From Lachnospiraceae bacterium (GTDB lineage: Bacteria > Bacillota > Clostridia > Lachnospirales > Lachnospiraceae): a stretch of 53,987 nt of DNA. The stretch is from NCBI GenBank assembly GCA_017619635.1, contig JAFZRZ010000017.1:1-53987 (forward strand), written 5' to 3'. Below, piece by piece: positions 41,422 through 50,433 of this stretch. The notes beneath the pieces were generated by a model. The model made no database searches and was not told the DNA's origin. It saw only the letters and a program-made list of their open reading frames with translations. How positions within the stretch are numbered: position 1 is the first letter of the stretch; every line of letters starts with the position of its first letter. The position numbers were made by a program, and so were the translations under genes.

Positions 41422-43872
41422 ATGCGAAATGTGAAGATATCGGTCCGTTCCCTTGTTGAATTCATATTGAGGGAAGGGGACATAGACAACAGAATAGCGC
41501 ATGATGCCACAACTGCTATGCAGGAAGGCGGGAGGCTTCACCGTAAGATACAAAGAGCCCAGGGAGGGGAATACACGGCTGAAGTTCCGCTTTCGTATAC
41601 TTATGTTGAAAAGCATCTCATATCGGATACGATAAGTGAAGCGTTTGAGAATCCTAAGAATCTTGATCTGACTACCGTAACGGTAGACGGCAGAGCTGAC
41701 GGTATCATAGATGCGGATTCTGTGACAATAGATGAGATAAAAGGTACATACAGAAAACTTGAACGTATGGAATCTCCGGACAATGTACATCTCGCACAGG
41801 CAAAGTGTTATGCTTTTATATACGCTTCTCAAAACAGTCTTGAAAAGATTGGAGTTCAGATGACATATGTCAATATGGACTCGGAGGAGATAAAAAGATT
41901 TAAATATGTGTTCTCTTTTGAAGAACTTGATATCTGGTTTGAAGAACTGATGAGAGAATATATACGATGGGTGGATATGGAGCAGGACTGGTTCGAAAAG
42001 AGAAACGTTTCAATCAAGGATACGGAGTTCCCTTTTGAATACAGAGAAGGACAAAAAGAACTGGTCACTCATGTTTATCACACTATAGTTCATGGGAGAA
42101 AGCTTTTTCTTGAAGCTCCGACCGGTGTCGGTAAGACCATATCGACCATATTCCCCACGATAAAAGCTATCGGTGAAAAAAAAGCCCAAAGGATGTTTTA
42201 TCTTACAGCCAAGACAGTGACACGTACCGTTGCGTCGGATACTATTAATCTTTTAAGGAATAAAGGCTTAAGATTTAAGAGTATAGTCATTACGGCCAAG
42301 GATAAGATATGTCCGCTCGAAGAAAGAAACTGTAACCCGGAAGCATGCCCCTATGCAAAGGGACATTTTGACAGAGTGAATGATGCGATGTTTGCCATTC
42401 TTACAGAGCGGGAGGATTATGACAGGAATACTCTGGAGGAATATGCGCAAAGATTCTGCGTATGTCCGTTTGAGTTTTCGCTTGATGTCAGTCTTTTTTG
42501 TGATGCTGTCATATGTGATTACAATTATCTTTTTGATCCGCATGTATCTTTGAAAAGATTTTTTGCTGACGGAAAACCTGCGGACAGTATCTTTTTGATC
42601 GATGAGGCACACAATCTTGTCGACAGAGGCAGAAATATGTACAGTGCCGTTTTTAACAAGACACAGACATTAAGGATAAAGAGTCTTGTTAAAGGATTGG
42701 ATCCGACTCTCACCAGGAGACTGGGAAGCGTCAATAAGGAACTGCTTGAATTAAAAAAAGAACTGGATGAATATGTTGAAGATAAGGATGAAGAACGTAA
42801 AGGAAGATATCTGATCTATCCCGATATTTTACAGCTGGTACTCAGCATACAGCGCCTGTCAGACAGATTGATACATTTTTTAGAGAATACAGATCACAGT
42901 AAGATAAGGGAAGAACTGCTTGACTTTTATTTTGATGTTTCTCATTTCCTATATATATATGAGCTTATAAGCGACGGATATATCACATACGGTTATTATG
43001 ACAGGGATGAGTTTTGCGTCAGACTGTTTTGTGTGGATCCGTCAATGAATCTGGATGCATGTATGGATAAGGGAGTCAGCAGTGTATTGTTTTCGGCGAC
43101 TCTCCTTCCAATAAGATATTATAAGAGTCTGCTTGGTGGAAAAGAAGAGGATTATGAGGTATATGCCAGATCGACATTTGATCCTTCAAAAAGAGGTCTT
43201 TATCTTGCTCAGGGTGTTACGACCAAATACACTGAAAGAGGACGGGATCAGTATGCAAAGATAGCAGGATACATTCATGAAATAGTTGAAGCTAGAAACG
43301 GGAAATATATGGTATTCTTTCCTTCTTATAACTTTTTAGAGAATGTTAAGGATATATATGAGATTATGTACTGCTCTCATAATGAAACGTCTGGTGATAT
43401 AAGACTAGCCATACAGAATGAGCGTATGACCGATGAAGAGAAAGAGGAATTTCTCGCATTGTTCTCTGATCAGGAGGATAACTGTAAAGAGCAAAAAACA
43501 CTTCTTGGGTTCTGCGTTCTTGGAGGTGCATTTTCTGAAGGTATCGATCTGCAGGGAGAGAATCTTATCGGTTCCATAATAGTCGGCACAGGTATACCAA
43601 TGGTCTGTGAGGAGAATGAACTCATAAAGTCATATTTTGATGACAGGGACGGTGAAGGCATGAAATATGCTTATATATATCCCGGATTTAATAAGGTGTT
43701 GCAGGCAGCAGGCAGGGTTATAAGAACACATGATGACATCGGGATTGTCGCACTGCTTGATTACAGATTTGACTATGCCTCGTACAGAGAACTTTACCCC
43801 AGGGAATGGAGCAATATTAAGCGTGTAAACAGGGACAGCATAGCACGTGAGCTTAGGGATTTTTGGTATTGA
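41422..43872 (+). CDS. DinG/XPD-type DNA helicase with iron-sulfur cysteines
   Basis: An 816-residue superfamily 2 helicase. The N-terminal region (about residues 1-190) has a PD-(D/E)xK-like nuclease pattern (DEIKGTYR, LAQAKCYAFIYA). Walker A is APTGVGKT (Lys238) and the Walker B box is DEAH (394-397). Cys297, Cys304, Cys309 and Cys346/348 fit the four-cysteine iron-sulfur cluster of XPD/DinG proteins. Motif VI is near the end (QAAGRVIRT). It should unwind DNA, with possible nuclease activity. The start ATG 41422 has no ribosome site and a TATAAT only 6 nt upstream, suggesting a leaderless mRNA. Confidence 0.88.
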   Translation: MRNVKISVRSLVEFILREGDIDNRIAHDATTAMQEGGRLHRKIQRAQGGEYTAEVPLSYTYVEKHLISDTISEAFENPKNLDLTTVTVDGRADGIIDADSVTIDEIKGTYRKLERMESPDNVHLAQAKCYAFIYASQNSLEKIGVQMTYVNMDSEEIKRFKYVFSFEELDIWFEELMREYIRWVDMEQDWFEKRNVSIKDTEFPFEYREGQKELVTHVYHTIVHGRKLFLEAPTGVGKTISTIFPTIKAIGEKKAQRMFYLTAKTVTRTVASDTINLLRNKGLRFKSIVITAKDKICPLEERNCNPEACPYAKGHFDRVNDAMFAILTEREDYDRNTLEEYAQRFCVCPFEFSLDVSLFCDAVICDYNYLFDPHVSLKRFFADGKPADSIFLIDEAHNLVDRGRNMYSAVFNKTQTLRIKSLVKGLDPTLTRRLGSVNKELLELKKELDEYVEDKDEERKGRYLIYPDILQLVLSIQRLSDRLIHFLENTDHSKIREELLDFYFDVSHFLYIYELISDGYITYGYYDRDEFCVRLFCVDPSMNLDACMDKGVSSVLFSATLLPIRYYKSLLGGKEEDYEVYARSTFDPSKRGLYLAQGVTTKYTERGRDQYAKIAGYIHEIVEARNGKYMVFFPSYNFLENVKDIYEIMYCSHNETSGDIRLAIQNERMTDEEKEEFLALFSDQEDNCKEQKTLLGFCVLGGAFSEGIDLQGENLIGSIIVGTGIPMVCEENELIKSYFDDRDGEGMKYAYIYPGFNKVLQAAGRVIRTHDDIGIVALLDYRFDYASYRELYPREWSNIKRVNRDSIARELRDFWY

Positions 43873-43897
43873 GTATGGTATTGATAAATGCTATAAT
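43869..43897 (+). promoter_or_regulatory. Promoter for tRNA-Gly
   Basis: TTGAGT (43869-43874) overlaps the helicase stop codon, and TATAAT (43892-43897) follows after 17 nt, placing the start about 15 nt before the tRNA. Confidence 0.75.
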
Positions 43898-43917
43898 TCA
43901 TAAAAGTTGATGTGTGC

Positions 43918-43988
43918 GCAGGATTAGTCTATCGGTAGGGCGCCAGCTTCCCAAGCTGGATAGGCGGGTTCGATTCCCGTATCCTGCT
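43918..43988 (+). tRNA. tRNA-Gly (anticodon CCC)
   Basis: A 71-nt cloverleaf. The acceptor stem is GCAGGAT/ATCCTGC with discriminator T. The D stem is GTCT/GGGC (with wobbles). The anticodon stem CCAGC/GCTGG holds the loop TTCCCAA, so the anticodon is CCC. The T arm is GCGGG-TTCGATT-CCCGT. CCA is not encoded. It reads GGG codons. It has its own promoter. Confidence 0.93.
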
Positions 43989-44037
43989 TGTGGCGGTATC
44001 TGTTGCAAGGTATCGCCATTGCTTTTTGGAGGAGATC

Positions 44038-44571
44038 ATGGGAATAGAGATAGAAAAGAAGTTTACTGTTAAAAAACTTCCGGAAGATATAGACAGCTTT
44101 CCATATCATGTGATAGAACAGGCATATCTGAATGTTCATCCCGCAATAAGGGTCAGACGTGAAGATGATATCTTTTACATGACTTACAAAGGAGCCCATT
44201 CCGATAAGGAGGGAGAGATAGGTCAGGTCGAGTACAACATGCCCCTGGATGAAGAGTCTTACAGAAGGCTTGCATCAAAAGCGGAGGGGGTATTGATTAA
44301 AAAGAAGAGATATCTTATTCCGTTAAATGAAGATGCGTTTGAAAGAGAATATCTTTTATCACATCCGGATCTGACAGAAGGTATAAAAAGCGGTGAAGTT
44401 AAGATAGAACTGGATGTGTTTGATGATCCTTATGACGGAGTGGTCATCGCAGAGGTGGAGTTTCCCGATGAAGAGAGTGCTTCAAAGTTTATGCCGGTAT
44501 CGTGGTTTGACAAAGAGGTGACGGGAGATCCAAAGTACAGTAACGCACAGATGAGTAAGGGAGTATTATGA
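44038..44571 (+). CDS. CYTH-domain protein (triphosphate tunnel metalloenzyme family)
   Basis: A 177-residue CYTH-family protein with the defining ExExK element EIEKKF at residues 4-9. An eight-strand tunnel pattern follows (IRVRRE, FYMTYKGA, VKIELDVF, VIAEVEFPDE). Members hydrolyse triphosphates or, rarely, make cAMP. A cyclic-nucleotide-binding transporter exists in this window (16035), but a link is speculative. GGAGGAG precedes ATG 44038, favoured over an upstream in-frame ATG at 43990 inside the tRNA boundary. ATGA overlap with aroB. Confidence 0.87.
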   Translation: MGIEIEKKFTVKKLPEDIDSFPYHVIEQAYLNVHPAIRVRREDDIFYMTYKGAHSDKEGEIGQVEYNMPLDEESYRRLASKAEGVLIKKKRYLIPLNEDAFEREYLLSHPDLTEGIKSGEVKIELDVFDDPYDGVVIAEVEFPDEESASKFMPVSWFDKEVTGDPKYSNAQMSKGVL

Positions 44572-45680
44572 GTACATTTAGAGTAGAACTTAAAAAAGTG
44601 GTTGATGACAGTTACGATATATCTGTCGGATATGAACTGCAGGGTCAGCTGATAGATGATATCAGGTCTGGGATGGTAGGAAAGATAAAAAAGTTCGCTG
44701 TTATAACTGACAGCATTGTCGAAGGTTTGTATGCAAGACCGATATATGATGCTTTGAAAGAAGCAGGTTATCAGGCTGACATGTTTGTGTTTCCCGAGGG
44801 TGAGAAGAGCAAGACAAGGGAAGTCAAGGCAATGATAGAAGATGAAATGCTCGCCAAAGGGTATCGCAGGGATTGCTGCATAATAGCAATAGGCGGAGGA
44901 GTTGTAACCGATCTGGCAGGATTTGTTGCAGGCACATATGGCAGAGGCGTGCCGTTTATCAATTATGCAACAACGCTTCTGGCTGCAGCGGATGCTTCGG
45001 TTGGGGGAAAGACTGCGGTTGATACGCCTCTTGCAACAAATCTTATCGGACTTTTTAACCAGCCTGTAAAGGTTTACCTGGATATCGCTACATGGAAGAC
45101 ACTTCCTAAAAGACAGATAATCAGCGGACTGGCCGAGACTATAAAACATGCATGTCTTGCAGATAAAGAGTTTTTTGATTACATAGATGAACACATGGAT
45201 GAGATCCTGGAACTTGATAAAAATGCGTGCGAACATATCGCGCATGAGAACTGTGCGATCAAGTATCAGGTGGTGATGAAGGATGAGAGAGAATCGGGAC
45301 TCAGAGAAGTTTTGAATCTTGGTCATACTGTAGGGCGTGCGATAGAGACCGAAAGCGGATATGAACTCATGCATGGAGAGGCTGTTTCGATAGGTCTGGT
45401 TGCAGAAGTTAAGTTGGCAAACAGACTGGATCTGCTCTCAACAGATGAGATGAATGCCGTGATAAGTCTTTTGAAGAAAGCGGGACTTCCTGTCAGCATA
45501 CCTGAATATATAGACAGAGAGTCACTTGTTAAGAGACTTTATACCGACAAAAAAGTCCGTGACGGGAAATTAAGATTTGTACTTCAGGACAGCATAGGCT
45601 CAATAAAGGAGTTTGAACCGGGAGTATTCGCAAAGCCTGTTGAAGAAAGCCTTGCAAGAGATATAATAATGGAAATGTAG
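44568..45680 (+). CDS. aroB: 3-dehydroquinate synthase
   Basis: A 370-residue enzyme of the shikimate pathway converting DAHP to 3-dehydroquinate with NAD and a divalent metal. The nucleotide-binding IGGGVVTDLAGFVA block, TTLLAAADASVGGKTAV, and the metal-binding LNLGHTVGRAIE and HGEAVSIG histidines are all present. The start overlaps the CYTH gene by 4 bp. No other shikimate genes are in the window. A 314-residue reading frame on the opposite strand is a shadow. Confidence 0.96.
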   Translation: MSTFRVELKKVVDDSYDISVGYELQGQLIDDIRSGMVGKIKKFAVITDSIVEGLYARPIYDALKEAGYQADMFVFPEGEKSKTREVKAMIEDEMLAKGYRRDCCIIAIGGGVVTDLAGFVAGTYGRGVPFINYATTLLAAADASVGGKTAVDTPLATNLIGLFNQPVKVYLDIATWKTLPKRQIISGLAETIKHACLADKEFFDYIDEHMDEILELDKNACEHIAHENCAIKYQVVMKDERESGLREVLNLGHTVGRAIETESGYELMHGEAVSIGLVAEVKLANRLDLLSTDEMNAVISLLKKAGLPVSIPEYIDRESLVKRLYTDKKVRDGKLRFVLQDSIGSIKEFEPGVFAKPVEESLARDIIMEM

Positions 45681-45700
45681 TGATCTGTGAGGGATGATAA

Positions 45701-46279
45701 ATGAGTAATGAAAAGACCGCCAGGTTTGGAACAAAACAGATAGCCATGACAGCTGCTCTTTTGGCTGTATGTATACTGAGTCAGGTTTTTAAGAACTTAA
45801 GCATATTCATAACAGGTCCGATAGTCAACGCATGCCTGATTCTGGCTGTGCTCATGGTCAATCTTCCCTGTGCGATAATACTGGGTATCATCACACCGAT
45901 AACGGCATATATAATAACCGGCGGTGGCGTTATGGCAGCAGTACCGATCATAGTGCCGTTTATAATGATGGGAAATATCGTAATAGTGGTCATGACTTTC
46001 TTTCTTATAAAGAAGGAGATGCGTGAGCCGAAGGATATGATCATTAGAATACACAAATATGTTGTGGCTGTAGTTTCTTCGCTTGCAAAGGGAGTGTTTA
46101 TGGGTATAACGATATCGCTTTGGCTGTTACCGACTTTTATCCCGGAGCAAAGTCCTTTGAGGGGAAAGATGGGAGTTTTGCAGACCACGTTCTCGCTGTA
46201 TCAGTTCATTACAGCGTGTATAGGATTTATATATGCATTCCTTGTCTGGTCTGCAATGAAGCATGTAAACATGGATTGA
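45701..46279 (+). CDS. ECF-transporter S (substrate-binding) component
   Basis: A 192-residue polytopic membrane protein with about six hydrophobic helices, a short cytoplasmic N-terminus (KTARFGTKQIAMTAALLA) and the size of an energy-coupling-factor S component. It should capture a vitamin or metal and dock on a shared EcfAAT module encoded elsewhere. The substrate is not readable. GAGGGATGATAA precedes ATG 45701, 20 nt after aroB; a strong terminator follows. Confidence 0.8.
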   Translation: MSNEKTARFGTKQIAMTAALLAVCILSQVFKNLSIFITGPIVNACLILAVLMVNLPCAIILGIITPITAYIITGGGVMAAVPIIVPFIMMGNIVIVVMTFFLIKKEMREPKDMIIRIHKYVVAVVSSLAKGVFMGITISLWLLPTFIPEQSPLRGKMGVLQTTFSLYQFITACIGFIYAFLVWSAMKHVNMD

Positions 46280-46310
46280 TAGATAAATTAGAAAAGCGTA
46301 TTTTACTGAT

Positions 46311-46350
46311 TTCATGGATCGTTTTGGGACGGTCCATGAATTGTTTTTTA
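46311..46350 (+). terminator. Strong intrinsic terminator
   Basis: A 12-bp stem, TTCATGGATCGT (46311-46322) with ACGGTCCATGAA (46329-46340), with a 6-nt loop, is followed by TTGTTTTTTA. It ends the aroB/S-component operon. Confidence 0.85.
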
Positions 46351-46375
46351 TATTTTTTAAAAATTTTTCATTTTT

Positions 46376-46403
46376 TTTGTAACGAATTGAAACTTCCTCC
46401 GTC
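46376..46403 (+). promoter_or_regulatory. ECF-sigma-dependent promoter
   Basis: TGTAAC (46378-46383), 16-nt spacer, then CGTC (46400-46403) matches SigX/SigM-type ECF promoters. The surrounding 18-bp box (46376-46393) recurs with one mismatch upstream of the sigma gene at 19412, on the minus strand. Confidence 0.7.
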
Positions 46404-46442
46404 TAATCGACGAGATCAAAAGAAAGGAAAGCACGACGATAC

Positions 46443-46931
46443 ATGGATAAGAACACCGCAGAAAAACTTTATGAAGCTTTTTACATGAAGGTGTTTTCTT
46501 ACGTAATGACGCTCACGAGAGATCAAAACGATGCCATGGAGATCACGCAGGAAACGTTTTATCGGGCGATCTCCACAGAAAAGACGTTCAGAGGCGAGAG
46601 CGAAAGCTTTACGTGGCTGTGTGCCATTGCCAAGAACTACTTTATCGATGAGAAAAGGCGAAAATCAAGATTTGATGATGTACCTCTCGAGGAGCAGCAG
46701 GATACTAAGAAAAGCTTTGAGAAGAGTCTGCTGGATTCGGACACCTCAATACGCATACACCGCATACTTCATGACATGGAAGAACCATACAAAGAAGTTT
46801 TCCAACTCAGGGTGTTTGGAGAATTATCCTTCAAGGAGATAGGTTCTATCTTCGGGAAAACAGAAACCTGGGCCCGGGTTACATATCATCGTGCAAGAAT
46901 AATGATTAAAGAAAGGATGGAAGAACAATGA
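46443..46931 (+). CDS. ECF-type sigma factor
   Basis: A 162-residue ECF sigma factor. Region 2 lies at about residues 10-70 (DAMEITQETFYRAIS, FTWLCAIAKNYFID). Region 4 lies at about residues 105-155 (YKEVFQLRVFGELSFKEIGSIFGKTETWARV). AAAGGAAAG precedes ATG 46443. It overlaps its anti-sigma gene by 4 bp. A consensus-like ECF promoter directly upstream suggests autoregulation. It is a close relative of the sigma factor at 18933-19412. Confidence 0.93.
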   Translation: MDKNTAEKLYEAFYMKVFSYVMTLTRDQNDAMEITQETFYRAISTEKTFRGESESFTWLCAIAKNYFIDEKRRKSRFDDVPLEEQQDTKKSFEKSLLDSDTSIRIHRILHDMEEPYKEVFQLRVFGELSFKEIGSIFGKTETWARVTYHRARIMIKERMEEQ

Positions 46932-47887
46932 GATTTGAATGCGACGTAATAGAAGATCTTTTACCATTATACAGAGACGGCGCATGCAGTGAGGCTAGTA
47001 CAAGGGCTGTAGAAGAACATATCAAGGAATGTTCAAAATGTGCGAAGATTCTCGAAGAGTTGAAAGATACAGAAATAGATGAACTGATAGTAAGGGAAAA
47101 GGACAATATAATAGGATCTCAATCCAAATACTTTAGGAGAAAGAGCGCGATCGCGGGTATCGTTGTGGCAGCTATCTTTGCATTGCCTATCCTGATATGT
47201 CTGATAGTGAATCTGGCAAGCGGTCATGGACTGACCTGGTTTTTTATAGTGCTTGCATCAATGATGATACCGACATCACTTTTTGTGGTTCCTTTAATGG
47301 CACCTAAAAACAGGATGTTCTGGACGATGATATCGTTCACAGCAAGCATAATCCTGCTTTTGGCGGTATGCTGCATTTACTCAAGAGGAAACTGGTTCTT
47401 TGTTGCAGCATCTTCAGTCTTATTTGGACTGTGTATGTGCTTTATGCCTTTTATAGCCTGCAGGAGGCCGGTTAATGAGTATCTTAAGAACTTTAAAGGC
47501 CTTACTGTCATGGCAGCGGATACAGTTGCATTTTACTTTATGATACTTTGCATAGGATTGCATGTAAGAGTTCCGGGTTTCTTTAGAACGGCTCTTTCAA
47601 TAAGCGTACCGATCATTCTTATGTGCTGGGTGATCTTCTTTATCATCAGGTATCTTAAAGTGAACGGTCTGACAAAAGCAGGAATCTGCATAGTGGCAGT
47701 AAGTCTTTTCGGACGTTTTGGTACTGAACTGATACTGTTTTTAACATTAAATAATTCGGTAAATGATGGCGTTCAGGTTTATGATTATCCTTCTATGATC
47801 GGAGTTATAGGAGGTCTGGTAGTGGGCGCAGTGTTTATAGTTATAGGGATGGTTCTTGGAAAAAAGGGAGAAAAAAACAATGAATAA
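46928..47887 (+). CDS. Zinc anti-sigma factor, polytopic
   Basis: A 319-residue protein. The N-terminal zinc anti-sigma domain has HIKECSKC (about residues 31-38) and an upstream Cys5. It is followed by about seven to eight transmembrane helices (from about residue 75 to the end), unlike the single-helix partner at 17972. It should hold the upstream sigma factor inactive. It overlaps the sigma gene by 4 bp and the DUF4097-like gene by 8 bp, so the three form one operon. Confidence 0.88.
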   Translation: MRFECDVIEDLLPLYRDGACSEASTRAVEEHIKECSKCAKILEELKDTEIDELIVREKDNIIGSQSKYFRRKSAIAGIVVAAIFALPILICLIVNLASGHGLTWFFIVLASMMIPTSLFVVPLMAPKNRMFWTMISFTASIILLLAVCCIYSRGNWFFVAASSVLFGLCMCFMPFIACRRPVNEYLKNFKGLTVMAADTVAFYFMILCIGLHVRVPGFFRTALSISVPIILMCWVIFFIIRYLKVNGLTKAGICIVAVSLFGRFGTELILFLTLNNSVNDGVQVYDYPSMIGVIGGLVVGAVFIVIGMVLGKKGEKNNE

Positions 47888-48821
47888 GATAAAAGGTGCT
47901 TTTTGCGCTGTGGCAATATTGTCAGTGATCGGAATTCTGGGCGGATGCTCATTTGCAACAAAAACAAATTATACATATGAAAACGGTGATAAATATACGG
48001 CAGGCGATCGTGAGATCACGGAGAACATTGAAAATATAGATATAGATTATCTGTCAGGAAATGTTAAGGTTACGGGAAGCGATTCGGAAGCGGTTTCTAT
48101 AAAGGAGACATGCAATATCGAACTTGATGATAAAAGGAAAGTTCATACCTGGGTTGATGGAAATACACTGTATGTTAGATATTGTGCTTCAGCCAAAAGA
48201 CTCGATCTTAATAATCTTAAAAAGCAACTTGTGATTGAATTACCTCAAAGTGTTGACCTGAATGATGTGAAGGTTGAAGTTTCTTCTGCAGATGTAAACT
48301 GCAGCGAGCTGGTGGCACAAAATGTAAATGTATCAGCATCATCAGGTGACATTGCGGTAGATATGGAGGCAGATGTTTTTAAGATACATGCATCATCCGG
48401 AAATATCTTTCTTACACAGCATGGGAATAGCGAAAACATAGAGCTTGATACATCATCCGGAAACATAGATGTGATAATGGACAGTGCAGAAAAAATGAGT
48501 GCATCCGCATCTTCGGGATGTGTAACGGTAGATGCGGTAAGTGTAAAAGAATTCAAGGCAAGGATGTCCAGTGGAGACGGACAGTTCAGTTTTAGAGACG
48601 TACCCGAAAACATGGATATTGAAGCTTCGTCAGGAAATGTAACGATTTATCTTCCCGAGGCAGCAGATCTTACCGCAGATTTTGATGTGACGAGCGGAAA
48701 GGTTAATTATGAACAGGCTTTTGCAAAAGAGGGGGACACTTATGTTTGCGGAAGCGGACAGAATCAGATGAAAGTACATACTTCCTCGGGAGATATAAAT
48801 GTAAAGAAGTTGTCTGAATAA
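47880..48821 (+). CDS. DUF4097-like beta-helix lipoprotein
   Basis: A 313-residue exported protein. The signal peptide has a lipobox GGC (about residues 22-24). The rest is a repetitive beta-solenoid with recurrent ASSGNI or SSGDI turns (about residues 145-310), characteristic of DUF4097 putative adhesins. It is probably attached to the outer face of the membrane. ATG 47880 follows AAGGGAG by about 10 nt; an upstream in-frame ATG at 47856 is less supported. It is the last gene of the sigma/anti-sigma operon and is likely part of its envelope-stress regulon. Confidence 0.85.
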   Translation: MNKIKGAFCAVAILSVIGILGGCSFATKTNYTYENGDKYTAGDREITENIENIDIDYLSGNVKVTGSDSEAVSIKETCNIELDDKRKVHTWVDGNTLYVRYCASAKRLDLNNLKKQLVIELPQSVDLNDVKVEVSSADVNCSELVAQNVNVSASSGDIAVDMEADVFKIHASSGNIFLTQHGNSENIELDTSSGNIDVIMDSAEKMSASASSGCVTVDAVSVKEFKARMSSGDGQFSFRDVPENMDIEASSGNVTIYLPEAADLTADFDVTSGKVNYEQAFAKEGDTYVCGSGQNQMKVHTSSGDINVKKLSE

Positions 48822-48826
48822 AATAG

Positions 48827-48867
48827 ACCGCAGCTGTTGGCTATATGTCAATGACTGCGGTTTTTGT
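48827..48867 (+). terminator. Intrinsic terminator
   Basis: ACCGCAG (48827-48833) pairs with CTGCGGT (48855-48861) across a 21-nt loop, then a T run. Confidence 0.7.
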
Positions 48868-48960
48868 TTTACAGATAGCAAGAACGGAAATGCTTTTAAC
48901 TTATCTTTAGTATATGATATACGTGTAGCTACGAAATTTACAGGAGGGAGGATACTGTTA

Positions 48961-50253
48961 ATGATCAGGGAATCGATACAGAAGTCTTTGGATTACATCG
49001 ACAGCAATGTTAAGGAAGATATCTTAGCAGAAGATCTTGCAAAAACAGCGGGTTATTCTGTTTTCCATTTCTACAGATTGTTTCAGTCTGCCGTAGGATT
49101 TCCGGTTATGCAGTATGTTTTAAGACGTAAACTGCTACACGCCATCTATGAGATCGGAACCGGAAAAAAGAAAAATGAAGTGGTCTATGAGTATGGATTT
49201 GAGACATATTCGGGGTTTTACAAAGCTTTTATACGTGAGATAGGGTATACACCTGCACAGTACCTCCAGAGTTTCAAGGCTAAAAAGCCTTATAGAGTAA
49301 ATGTTTTTCAGGAGGAACATATCATGGTTAGTAATAAGACGATTTCTGATATACTGAAGCGCTGGGGACTCGAGAATGAAAAGATCACAGACATTGTATT
49401 TCCCGAGACGGGTGAGATCAGTGATACAGCAAAGTATGTCGGAGAAGATAGAGTTATTAAATACACATCAAATCTTGCAAATGTGAAAAAAGCGATCGAA
49501 ATATCTAGGGCTCTTGAGAATGTGGGGCTGAATTCGCCGGTTGTTGTTTTAACAAGAGATGGTAAAGAGTTTGTTCAGAACGGCGAATTATATTTCGTGC
49601 TAACAAAAAGGATTGATGGAAAGCGTGTTATGGCAAGCGGATTATATCTGGATGATTACAAAGAAAAGGCACGCTTTATAGGTGAGATCGTGGGACAGTT
49701 GGACATGGCATTTTCAAAGATAGATGTTTTGGCGGATGAAGCAGATATGGGAAAGGCTGTCAAAGAATTTGCAGTTCCGATCATTAAGGATAAGATGGAT
49801 TTGGATGATGGTTTCCTGGATGAATTCACAGACAGATTTGAAAAACTCTACGATCAACTGCCTCGTCAGATCATCCACAGAGATCCTAATCCGAGTAATA
49901 TCATTCTTGCAGATGATAAATGGGGATTCATAGATTTTGAGCTCAGTGAGAATAATGCAAGGCTGTTTGATCCCTGCTATGCAGCGACTGCGATATTGTC
50001 AGAGACATTTGATGGAGATGAAGAAAAACTCCTTAACTGGGTGGAAGTAATGAAAGAGATCATGTATGGATATGACTGTGTTGTAAAGATGACTGATGGC
50101 GAAAAGAAGGCCGTGCCATATATGATACTGGCTAATCAGTTCGTTTCAACTGCTTTCTTTTTTGGTAAAGATAAATATGAGGAACTGTATAAGATCAACA
50201 GGAAAATGACAGAATGGATAGCTAAAAATCTGGATAAGATGAGCATTCTTTGA
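48961..50253 (+). CDS. AraC-type DNA-binding domain fused to aminoglycoside phosphotransferase-like kinase
   Basis: A 430-residue fusion. Residues about 1-105 form an AraC double helix-turn-helix (ILAEDLAKTAGYSVFHFYRLFQ and FETYSGFYKAFIREIGYTPAQY). Residues about 120-430 form an APH/choline-kinase-type domain with the Brenner motif HRDPNPSN (His306, Asp308, Asn313) and the metal-binding DFE at 325-327. It may be a regulator whose kinase domain senses or modifies a small molecule, such as a sugar, amino acid or antibiotic. GGAGGGAGG lies upstream of ATG 48961. It is monocistronic. Confidence 0.82.
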   Translation: MIRESIQKSLDYIDSNVKEDILAEDLAKTAGYSVFHFYRLFQSAVGFPVMQYVLRRKLLHAIYEIGTGKKKNEVVYEYGFETYSGFYKAFIREIGYTPAQYLQSFKAKKPYRVNVFQEEHIMVSNKTISDILKRWGLENEKITDIVFPETGEISDTAKYVGEDRVIKYTSNLANVKKAIEISRALENVGLNSPVVVLTRDGKEFVQNGELYFVLTKRIDGKRVMASGLYLDDYKEKARFIGEIVGQLDMAFSKIDVLADEADMGKAVKEFAVPIIKDKMDLDDGFLDEFTDRFEKLYDQLPRQIIHRDPNPSNIILADDKWGFIDFELSENNARLFDPCYAATAILSETFDGDEEKLLNWVEVMKEIMYGYDCVVKMTDGEKKAVPYMILANQFVSTAFFFGKDKYEELYKINRKMTEWIAKNLDKMSIL

Positions 50254-50328
50254 TGATCATTAGTGAGAGAACCCTGTTCAAATTGTCATGCTCCGGTATA
50301 GTAGGAAAATAGTAATATTTGATAATGG

Positions 50329-50371
50329 GCTCATGGCTGTCTGTGAAAGCGGTTGGCCACGGGCTTTTTTT
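50329..50371 (+). terminator. Intrinsic terminator
   Basis: GCTCATGGCT (50329-50338) pairs with GGCCACGGGC (50355-50364) with two G-T wobbles and one mismatch, followed by TTTTTTT. Confidence 0.7.
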
Positions 50372-50399
50372 GTTTTTGTGACCAGTCATAAGGGGTATA

Positions 50400-50428
50400 T
50401 TGACATATGTCAGAAAGAGGAATATATT
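50400..50428 (+). promoter_or_regulatory. Sigma-A promoter for the DUF134-NifX/chromate operon
   Basis: TTGACA (50400-50405) and TATATT (50423-50428) with a 17-nt spacer. The -35 element overlaps the first palindrome. Confidence 0.8.
50401..50412. promoter_or_regulatory. Operator-like palindrome 1
   Basis: Perfect 12-bp palindrome TGACATATGTCA overlapping the -35 box. Its identical twin lies 33 bp downstream. Confidence 0.75.
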
Positions 50429-50433
50429 TATTC

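Noticed and set aside
44430..45374. 314-codon open frame on the minus strand
   Set aside because: Antisense to aroB, which has all its motifs; composition is that of a shadow frame.
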